This document shows, in pieces, positions 1-5,107 of a stretch of DNA of 5,755 bases. A model generated the notes under the pieces. The model was not told the origin of the DNA. It ran no database searches and saw nothing but the letters and a program-made list of their open reading frames with translations. The translations under genes were made by a program, and so were the position numbers. This stretch comes from Bacteroidales bacterium (GTDB taxonomy: Bacteria > Bacteroidota > Bacteroidia > Bacteroidales > UBA12077). The first letter of the stretch is position 1. Each line of letters begins with the position of its first letter. The stretch is from positions 1-5,755 of the forward strand of contig DAOWML010000164.1 in NCBI GenBank assembly GCA_030643125.1, given 5' to 3'.

Positions 1-813
1 AATGCCGGAGATGTTTCATCAAGAGTAAAATTTGATGGTTATGAGTTAAGTGGAAATGCAGATTTTAAAATTGAAGTAATATTATTAGGATTTGAATACT
101 TAATAGAAAAAGAAACATTAGAAGAAGAGAATGATGACGTTGTAACTACAAGATACCATTATAAGATTTCGTATAAACATCCTATAGAGGTTAAATTATA
201 TGATAATTTTGATGAAGAAATAAAGTACAGCGAAATGGCTGAATTTAAAAACTTCAAAACAAAGAATACAAAGAAATTTGCTACCGTACGTGCACTAAAT
301 AAATATTGGGCTGAAAATAATATCTCATATTTAAATAAGCTTGATGAAAAAGAAACTAGAGATAATTTGAAAGCTCTGAATGGTTATTTAAATAGTCAGT
401 TTAATTATTCAACTGTTCAGAAAACTTCATCTATTGCAATGGTTAAACCTAAAAAATATGAATACGATGAGTATTTTAATGCTTATGAGCAAATATTTAC
501 TGGCTATAGCTATTTAATAGATAATAAAGATGAAGCCGCAACATATATTAAGGAAGCTATAAGCAATTGGGAATCTGCATTAAAAGAATCTGATAAAGAA
601 GATAAGAAAGCCAGAATTAATTTAAAAGTTACTGCAGTTACTCATTTAAATTGTGCCGAAGCTTATTGTTGGTTAAATGATTACCAGAATGCAAGACGTC
701 ATATTATGAAAATAAAGATGTTAAAAACTAAAAAATATGATCGTAAAGTTGAAGTACTTCAAAGCTTAATCAAAGATCAGGAAAAAAGATATAAGGCTTC
801 TCTAGAAAATTAA
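1..813 (+). CDS. Protein of unknown function with TPR-like C-terminus (5' end outside window)
   Basis: The reading frame is open from the first base to a TAA at 811-813, giving 270 residues with no start in view. The ATG at 235 is therefore probably internal and the true start lies upstream of the window. The first ~75 visible residues alternate hydrophobic and polar residues and look beta-rich (for example KIEVILLGFEYLI, then YKISYKHPIEVKLYD). From about residue 90 the protein becomes helical and rich in Lys, Glu, Asn and Tyr. Residues ~155-190 and ~205-245 look like helix-turn-helix repeats; the second (HLNCAEAYCWLNDYQNARRH) has TPR-like Ala, Tyr and Leu spacing. I do not recognise the family. 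A Bacteroidota envelope lipoprotein with a beta-domain followed by TPRs is possible, but the signal sequence that would show it is not in the window. It converges on the transglycosylase gene and shares a terminator with it. The gene is real; its function is unknown. Confidence 0.8.
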   Translation, partial: NAGDVSSRVKFDGYELSGNADFKIEVILLGFEYLIEKETLEEENDDVVTTRYHYKISYKHPIEVKLYDNFDEEIKYSEMAEFKNFKTKNTKKFATVRALNKYWAENNISYLNKLDEKETRDNLKALNGYLNSQFNYSTVQKTSSIAMVKPKKYEYDEYFNAYEQIFTGYSYLIDNKDEAATYIKEAISNWESALKESDKEDKKARINLKVTAVTHLNCAEAYCWLNDYQNARRHIMKIKMLKTKKYDRKVEVLQSLIKDQEKRYKASLEN

Positions 814-840
814 TATAGAGTACAGATAATTTAATAAAAG

Positions 841-867
841 GGCTCAGTTATTTCTGAGCCTTTTTTT
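841..867 (+). terminator. Intrinsic terminator shared by two convergent genes
   Basis: A perfect 7-bp stem, GGCTCAG (841-847) and CTGAGCC (854-860), closes a 6-nt TTATTT loop and is followed by seven T (861-867). This is a textbook rho-independent terminator for the rightward gene ending at 813. Read leftward, the same hairpin is followed by CTTTTATTAA (840-831), a weaker U-rich tract, so it probably also ends the leftward transglycosylase transcript. The rightward T-tract overlaps the transglycosylase stop codon (868-866), and in the leftward direction the stem begins only 5 nt after that stop. Confidence 0.9.
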
Positions 868-2413
868 ATCCCTTTGGTTTTATTTTTATGTGCTGTCCGG
901 CTTTCAAAGATTTGCCATTTGTAATATTATTAAGCTTCATAATGTCATTTTCTGTAACTCCGGAATATTTTTTAGCTATTTCCCAAAGCGTATCTCCATA
1001 ACGAACTTTATAATAAACATAGTTTTTGTCTATTGGATCAGTCTTAATTTCTTCAGAACGCGTGCTTGTTTTTCCTATTCTTCGTTGTTTTTCTTCGAAG
1101 GAGAGTTTATTAATATCTGCATATTTTTTTGAAGAACTTTTGGGAACGTAAATATTAAGCTTTTGGCCAACACGAATCATGTTTCCACGAATATTGTTCC
1201 AGTAACGAATATCTGAGGTTCTAACATGATACCATTCTGAGATAAATCCAAGATTGTCACCTGATTTTACGGTATAAATAAGTTTATCACGATTGGTTGG
1301 TGCTTGTGGTACATAATAAGATCGTTGAGGATTCTTTATAGTGTTATCGGCATTGAAAAAAATTGAATCTTTATAGGCAAAAATGGAATTTTGCTGATCA
1401 ATAAATTTTCCTATATAATCCATTGGGATAGTTAAAGGGTAATGACCTCCTTTAGCAGGAATAATATCTTTTTTATACTGGGGATTTAAATCGCGCAAAG
1501 CTTTTAGAGGAATATCTAAAACTTCAGAAACTTGTTTTAAATGTAGGTTATCCGAAATCATTATAGTATCTGTTGCAATGGGTATTTGCGGGAATCGAGG
1601 TGTAAGGCCATGTTCTTTGTAGTAATTAAATGTATAAGTAGCTGCAATATAGGCAGGAACATATCCTCGCGTTTCTCTGGGTAGGCGATAATATATTTGC
1701 CAGAAATCGCGTTTGCCTCCCGAACGTCTTATCGCCTTATTCACATTTCCGGGCCCGCAATTATATGCTGCAATTACCAAGGTCCAATCGTTAAACATTG
1801 AATATAAATCTTTCATAAACAAAGCTGCTGCATGTGCTGATTTTATCGGATCACGACGTTCGTCAACAAAGGAATTTACAGTTAAGTCATACATACGTGC
1901 CGTACCATACATGAACTGCCACATTCCTGTTGCTCCTACTCTTGAAACTGCACGGGGGTTTAATGCAGATTCTATAATGGCGAGATATTTTAACTCTGTT
2001 GGTATGCCATAACTTTCAAAGATTTCTTCAATTTTAGGGAAATAGTAGTCAGCCATTCCTATCATGGTTCCTACACTTTCTCTTCTTTGTTTTGTGTAAA
2101 CATGAATATAATTACGAACTATTTTATTGTATGATAAATCAATTATTGAAGGAATATTTTGAAGTCTTTCAATGTAAACCGAATCTGAAAATTCCGGAAT
2201 TACAGATACAGTATCATTTTCAAGGGAGTTATAATCTGTTTTTATGGCATTCTTTACATACCATAAATTAATTAAACTATCAAGATTTGTTTCAAAATTA
2301 GAGTTTATTACGGGATTAAATGCTAAGGAGTCCTTATCATTAATTAACGAATTGGCCTGACATAATATAAGTTGAGGAAATATTATTAAAGTTAAAAATA
2401 ATCTTTTGTACAT
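866..2413 (-). CDS. mltD: MltD-like membrane-bound lytic murein transglycosylase with LysM domains
   Basis: This 515-residue exported enzyme should cleave the MurNAc-GlcNAc bond of peptidoglycan, releasing 1,6-anhydro-MurNAc ends. Residues 1-20 form a hydrophobic signal sequence. Cleavage after CQA (18-20) is plausible; Cys18 is preceded by LIL, a poor lipobox, so lipidation is uncertain. The SLT (GH23) domain spans ~120-265. Its catalytic Glu is E148 in LAIIESALNPRAVS, followed by GATGMWQF (160-167), AAYNCGPGNVNKA (215-227) and a Tyr-rich end (ETRGYVPAYIAATY, 247-260). Residues ~287-330 resemble a degenerate LysM, and two clear LysM modules follow at ~378-423 (YTVKSGDNL) and ~467-512 (YKVRYGDTLWEIAKKY), as expected for glycan binding. 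Length and order fit the MltD/DniR type. The gene lies 126 bp behind the DUF5683 gene, last in the par cluster, and ends at the shared terminator. The ATG at 2413 is chosen because it directly precedes the signal peptide; no Shine-Dalgarno sequence is visible. The family call is very secure; the exact symbol is by similarity. Confidence 0.95.
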   Translation of the reverse strand: MYKRLFLTLIIFPQLILCQANSLINDKDSLAFNPVINSNFETNLDSLINLWYVKNAIKTDYNSLENDTVSVIPEFSDSVYIERLQNIPSIIDLSYNKIVRNYIHVYTKQRRESVGTMIGMADYYFPKIEEIFESYGIPTELKYLAIIESALNPRAVSRVGATGMWQFMYGTARMYDLTVNSFVDERRDPIKSAHAAALFMKDLYSMFNDWTLVIAAYNCGPGNVNKAIRRSGGKRDFWQIYYRLPRETRGYVPAYIAATYTFNYYKEHGLTPRFPQIPIATDTIMISDNLHLKQVSEVLDIPLKALRDLNPQYKKDIIPAKGGHYPLTIPMDYIGKFIDQQNSIFAYKDSIFFNADNTIKNPQRSYYVPQAPTNRDKLIYTVKSGDNLGFISEWYHVRTSDIRYWNNIRGNMIRVGQKLNIYVPKSSSKKYADINKLSFEEKQRRIGKTSTRSEEIKTDPIDKNYVYYKVRYGDTLWEIAKKYSGVTENDIMKLNNITNGKSLKAGQHIKIKPKG

Positions 2414-2539
2414 ATTGATTTTATTTTATGAAAAAATTTTAATTAAAAGCCCGAAATAACTACAATTATGTTAGAAAAGGAAATGATTTTTGTTATAAAT
2501 TGTTAAATAAAATCGATCTAATAAAATAATAAATAATGT
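2414..2539 (-). other. 126-bp spacer between DUF5683 gene and transglycosylase gene
   Basis: This spacer is much longer than the 24-29 bp gaps within the rest of the cluster and is extremely AT-rich. I see no GC-rich hairpin that would terminate transcription from the par genes and no clean TAnnTTTG promoter element. It does contain AAATTGTTAA (2497-2506 on the + strand), the same ten bases found in the repeat upstream of parA (4968-4977). A separate promoter or a processed leader for the transglycosylase is possible but not shown. Confidence 0.5.
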
Positions 2540-3112
2540 TTAAAAGCTAAACTGTAATGAAAGGCCATACGTATTTTGATAATCAGCAGTCTTTTTTATT
2601 GTAGGCTGAACATTAAGAGAAAGGTCATCGGTCATTTCATAATTAAACAAATGTGCATCAACTGTAGCATCAACTACGTTAAGCAGGTATACTGCTCCTA
2701 ATAATATTACATTAAGATTGCGATCACGCTTGTAACCGTCTTTTGCTCTTATTAATGTAGTTTTTTCCGTAATTCCTTCAAATTCTGTTATTTTGCCGGC
2801 ATCCATATCAGCATAAGCATTTTTATATTTATTATACTGATCGTTATTAAAATTAAAAGCATAAATTAAAATACCCGTTGCTCCGTAAATTACAGGAAGT
2901 TTCCAGTATTTTTCATTGTATATCTGACCTAGTCCCGGAACAAGAGCAGAATACATGGTAGCTTTGTGAGGAGAATGGATTTCAGAAATATCTTCTTCTT
3001 GTTGATTATAATTATCGGAAGAGGATGTAGTTTGGCCTTTCCCGATAGAAACAGTACTAATAAGTAGTATTATGGATAAAAAGATTTTTAGATTTTTTCC
3101 CAGCAAAATCAT
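2540..3112 (-). CDS. DUF5683 domain-containing membrane protein
   Basis: This 190-residue envelope protein has an unknown molecular role. Residues ~7-26 form a hydrophobic signal or anchor segment (FLSIILLISTVSIG), followed by a polar, acidic linker (27-48). The family hallmark follows: SALVPGLGQIYNEKYWKLP (55-73), a Pro-Gly-Leu-Gly-Gln turn leading into a hydrophobic segment (~74-88). After a charged stretch (90-131) comes a second hydrophobic segment (~133-149) and the conserved NVVDATVDAHLF (145-156), then DDLSLNVQP (162-170). The C-terminus, LSLQFSF, ends in Phe, as many outer-membrane strands do. I assign DUF5683 from these motifs and from its position directly behind parB, where Bacteroidota commonly carry this gene. 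The start lies 29 bp after the parB stop, so co-transcription is very likely. No catalytic residues are evident. Assignment is fairly sure; function is unknown. Confidence 0.88.
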   Translation of the reverse strand: MILLGKNLKIFLSIILLISTVSIGKGQTTSSSDNYNQQEEDISEIHSPHKATMYSALVPGLGQIYNEKYWKLPVIYGATGILIYAFNFNNDQYNKYKNAYADMDAGKITEFEGITEKTTLIRAKDGYKRDRNLNVILLGAVYLLNVVDATVDAHLFNYEMTDDLSLNVQPTIKKTADYQNTYGLSLQFSF

Positions 3113-3141
3113 TTATTTTTTAATTTGTTACCGGGGCAAAA

Positions 3142-4008
3142 TTATTTCATTTTATCAATAATCCCCATTATTCTTTCTAAATCTTCATCAGATTTGAAAG
3201 GAATAACGATTTTCCCGCTTCCCTTATTGTTTCGTTTAAAATCAATAGTTGCATCAAAGTGGTCTGCCAAATGCTTTTTTAGTTGTTCGTATTCTTCCGG
3301 TAATCGAACTTTTTCTTTTGTTCCATTTACTTTTGGAGTATTAACATCACGAATTATATCTTCTGTTTTACGAACCGATAATCCTTCATCAATAACTTTG
3401 TAATAGATATTAAGCTGGGTTTTTTCATTATTAATATTCACTAAAGCTCTGGCATGCCCCATCGTAATTTGTTTGTCGCGAATACCAAGCTGGATTTCAG
3501 CAGGCAATTTTAATAATCGAAGGTAATTAGAAATAGTTGAACGCTTTTTACCAGCTCGTTCACTCATACTTTCCTGGGTAAGTTTGCACTCTTCGATTAA
3601 ACGCTGAAAGCTAATTGCAATTTCAATAGCATCTAAGTCTTCACGCTGAATATTTTCAACCAATGCCATCTCAAGCATTCCCTGGTCATCGGCAAAACGT
3701 ATAAATGCAGGAATCTTTTTTAATCCTGCCATTTGAGCAGCACGTAACCTTCTTTCTCCTGAAATCAACTGAAATTTATGGTCATCAAGATTTCTAATAG
3801 TTATTGGTTGAATAATTCCTAATTCTTTAATAGATCTTGCTAATTCTTCAAGTGATTCTTCATTAAAACCTGAACGAGGCTGAAAAGGGTTTGCTTCAAT
3901 CCTGTCAATATCAATTTCGTTAACTGCATCAGCAGTAACAATACGTTCATAACCTGCGTCATCAATTAATGCTCCTAATCCTCGTCCTAATGCATTTCGT
4001 TTTGCCAT
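3142..4008 (-). CDS. parB: Chromosome partitioning protein ParB (Spo0J family, CTP-dependent DNA clamp)
   Basis: ParB loads at parS sites, binds CTP, slides along DNA as a clamp and stimulates ParA, thereby moving newly replicated origins apart. The 288 residues show the full family layout. The N-terminal tail RNALGRGLGALI (4-15) is the peptide that typically activates ParA ATPase. The ParB/Srx nucleotide-binding domain runs ~31-125, with NPFQPR (40-45), the CTP-contact motif GERRLRA (84-90) and ENIQREDL (118-125). The helix-turn-helix parS reader lies at ~143-167 (LTQESMSERAGKKRSTISNY), followed by GHARAL (184-189). A basic linker leads to the C-terminal dimerisation domain (~235-288; GKIVIPFKSDEDLERIMGII). 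The start is fixed by the conserved tail immediately after MAK. AAGGAC lies about 15 nt upstream, rather far for a Shine-Dalgarno. The gene begins 24 bp after the parA stop, in the same operon. No key residue is missing. Confidence 0.97.
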   Translation of the reverse strand: MAKRNALGRGLGALIDDAGYERIVTADAVNEIDIDRIEANPFQPRSGFNEESLEELARSIKELGIIQPITIRNLDDHKFQLISGERRLRAAQMAGLKKIPAFIRFADDQGMLEMALVENIQREDLDAIEIAISFQRLIEECKLTQESMSERAGKKRSTISNYLRLLKLPAEIQLGIRDKQITMGHARALVNINNEKTQLNIYYKVIDEGLSVRKTEDIIRDVNTPKVNGTKEKVRLPEEYEQLKKHLADHFDATIDFKRNNKGSGKIVIPFKSDEDLERIMGIIDKMK

Positions 4009-4032
4009 TTTTCGTAAATTATAAGTCCTTAT

Positions 4033-4833
4033 TTATTTTACTACTTTTTCTGCGTTTGCAATTTTGGTTTCATCATTTTTCTGCAAGAGCTCCCGTGCAA
4101 GATTTAAATAATTAACTGATCCTTTTGAAGCTGCGTCATATAATACAACCGGTTTGCCATAACTTGGAGCTTCGCTTAGTTTAATATTTCTTTGAATAAT
4201 AGTTTCGAAAACCATATCCTGAAAATGTTTTTTAACTTCATCAACAACCTGATTCGATAATCTTAGTCGCGGATCGTACATTGTTAAAAGAAAACCTTCA
4301 ATTTCAAGTTCTTTATTTAAACGAGACTGAATAATTTTAATTGTATTCAATAATTTTCCTAATCCTTCAAGAGCAAAATATTCGCACTGCACCGGAATAA
4401 TTATTGAATCAGCTGCGGTTAAAGAATTAACAGTTATTAATCCAAGTGATGGAGCGCAGTCAATTAAAACATAATCATAATCATCTTTTACTTTTTCGAT
4501 TACGTGTTTTAATATATATTCCCTGTTAGGTTGATTTAGCATTTCAATTTCAGCACCTACCAAATCAATGTGAGAAGGAATTAAATCTAAACCTTCAATA
4601 GCACTGTTTAAGATTATGTTTTTAGGATCCTGACCATCAACAAGACATTCATAAATACTCGTCTTAATAGCTCTTATATCAAAGCCCGTTCCTGACGTAG
4701 CATTTGCTTGTGGATCAGCATCAACGATTAAAACTTTCTTTTCAAGAATAGCTAAACTTGCTGCTAAATTAATTGCGGAGGTAGTTTTTCCTACACCACC
4801 TTTTTGATTTGCTAATGCAATTACTTTTGCCAT
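4033..4833 (-). CDS. parA: Chromosome partitioning ATPase ParA (Soj family)
   Basis: ParA binds nucleoid DNA as an ATP-bound dimer and is released when ParB triggers hydrolysis, giving directional movement of ParB-parS complexes. The 266-residue length matches chromosomal Soj-type proteins; there is no N-terminal HTH extension of the plasmid ParA type, so it probably does not bind an operator through such a domain. The deviant Walker A is KGGVGKTT (11-18), with signature Lys11 and Lys16. VDADPQAN (37-44) carries Asp40, the position whose mutation blocks hydrolysis in B. subtilis Soj. Walker B is YVLIDCAP (121-128). IPVQCEYFALEG (146-157) and RNIKLSEAPSYGKPV (215-229) are also typical. Arg189 and Lys218 sit where Soj has its DNA-binding basic residues. 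It is first in the par operon, behind a 274-bp gene-free region with a likely promoter. The start is supported by the immediate MAKVIALANQKGG. Confidence 0.98.
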   Translation of the reverse strand: MAKVIALANQKGGVGKTTSAINLAASLAILEKKVLIVDADPQANATSGTGFDIRAIKTSIYECLVDGQDPKNIILNSAIEGLDLIPSHIDLVGAEIEMLNQPNREYILKHVIEKVKDDYDYVLIDCAPSLGLITVNSLTAADSIIIPVQCEYFALEGLGKLLNTIKIIQSRLNKELEIEGFLLTMYDPRLRLSNQVVDEVKKHFQDMVFETIIQRNIKLSEAPSYGKPVVLYDAASKGSVNYLNLARELLQKNDETKIANAEKVVK

Positions 4834-4878
4834 AGAGATATATTTTTAGGAATAAACCTGTTGTTATAGTATTCGTTA

Positions 4879-4886
4879 CAAAAATA
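4879..4886 (-). promoter_or_regulatory. Probable parA promoter, Bacteroidota-type -7 box
   Basis: On the minus strand the bases read TATTTTTG, a full match to the Bacteroidota -7 consensus TAnnTTTG. It lies 45 bp before the parA ATG, which predicts a transcript start near 4872-4875 and a leader of about 40 nt. The best upstream TTG (4903-4901) is only 14 nt away, shorter than the usual spacing of roughly 17-23, so the -33 element is weak or the promoter is non-standard. The leader shows no Shine-Dalgarno, which is normal for this phylum. Confidence 0.5.
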
Positions 4887-4964
4887 GGAATTCAAAAGTA
4901 CAATTTTATCGCGTTTTTCTATTTCACGAAGATAAGAATTGTAAACATTTTTTTTAGAGTTATG

Positions 4965-4986
4965 AACAAATTGTTAACAAATTGTT
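4965..4986. repeat. Exact tandem repeat of an 11-bp dyad (AACAAATTGTT x2)
   Basis: AACAAATTGTT occurs at 4965-4975 and again, without a gap or a mismatch, at 4976-4986. Each copy is itself an inverted repeat (AACAA / TTGTT around one base), and the junction forms TTGTTAACAA, another palindrome. The 11-bp period is close to one helical turn, so two dimers could bind side by side on one face of the DNA. It lies about 132 bp upstream of the parA start. The repeat is directly visible; a protein-binding role is inference. Confidence 0.8.
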
Positions 4987-4989
4987 TTG

Positions 4990-5001
4990 TGATTTTAATC
5001 A
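4990..5001. repeat. Inverted repeat TGATT-TT-AATCA
   Basis: Five-base arms, TGATT and AATCA, flank a 2-nt centre. It starts 3 nt after the tandem 11-bp dyad and shares its arms with the longer palindrome at 5025-5038, 36 bp away centre to centre. In AT-rich DNA a single such dyad would be unremarkable; the pair is more suggestive. Confidence 0.55.
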
Positions 5002-5024
5002 AATAATTGACCCTTAAAGTGAAA

Positions 5025-5038
5025 TGATTTTAAAATCA
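5025..5038. repeat. Perfect 14-bp palindrome TGATTTTAAAATCA
   Basis: The 14 bases read identically on both strands. The outer arms TGATT/AATCA match those of the dyad at 4990-5001. The palindrome abuts, and overlaps by two bases, the 14-bp tandem repeat that begins at 5037. It could be a binding site for a dimeric regulator, or a chance product of low GC content. Confidence 0.6.
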
Positions 5039-5064
5039 AATATCATTTTCCAAATACCATTTTC
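5037..5064. repeat. Tandem 14-bp repeat, one mismatch
   Basis: CAAATATCATTTTC (5037-5050) is followed directly by CAAATACCATTTTC (5051-5064), 13 of 14 positions identical. No clear third copy is seen on either side. Its placement between the kinase stop and the parA promoter, next to other repeats, suggests either a recent slippage duplication or a short iteron-like array. Confidence 0.75.
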
Positions 5065-5107
5065 AATAAAATGAATATCTGTATAAATTTTGGTGTTTAT
5101 AAATTGA

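Larger units (their letters stand above)
4834..5107. promoter_or_regulatory. 274-bp gene-free regulatory region upstream of parA
   Basis: No coding frame with recognisable protein character is present. From the parA side it holds the probable -7 box (4886-4879), a parS-like half site (4920-4928), a tandem 11-bp dyad (4965-4986), two TGATT/AATCA dyads (4990-5001 and 5025-5038), a 14-bp tandem repeat (5037-5064) and a weak AT-only hairpin (5058-5073). No GC-rich terminator for the kinase gene is visible. The region probably contains the par operon promoter and may contain operator or partition sequences. Confidence 0.6.

Noticed and set aside
12..27. TGTTTCA resembling the left arm of parS
   Set aside because: Only seven bases match, the second half does not, and it lies inside a coding frame.
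235..237. ATG as the start of the rightward gene
   Set aside because: The frame is open and protein-like for 78 codons upstream to the window edge, so the ATG is most likely an internal Met.
890..1132. Open frame on the + strand opposite the LysM region of the transglycosylase
   Set aside because: It is antisense to a well-supported gene, and its residues look like random AT-rich translation with no domain or start signal.
1713..2012. 99-residue + strand open frame opposite the SLT domain
   Set aside because: It lies opposite the catalytic core of the transglycosylase, whose motifs are conserved; the antisense frame shows no protein family features.
3125..3403. 92-residue + strand open frame opposite the 3' end of parB
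   Set aside because: The hydrophobic, Ser/Phe-rich product is what antisense of a Lys/Glu-rich gene gives; there is no promoter or start context.
4709..4717. DnaA-box-like TGTGGATCA
   Set aside because: It has one mismatch to TGTGGATAA, but it encodes the conserved ADPQ part of the ParA DADPQAN motif and stands alone, so it is best explained by coding constraint.
5058..5073. Hairpin CATTTT-CAAT-AAAATG as a terminator for the kinase gene
   Set aside because: The stem is 6 bp with a single G-C pair and no U-tract follows on the minus strand; it is too weak to call.
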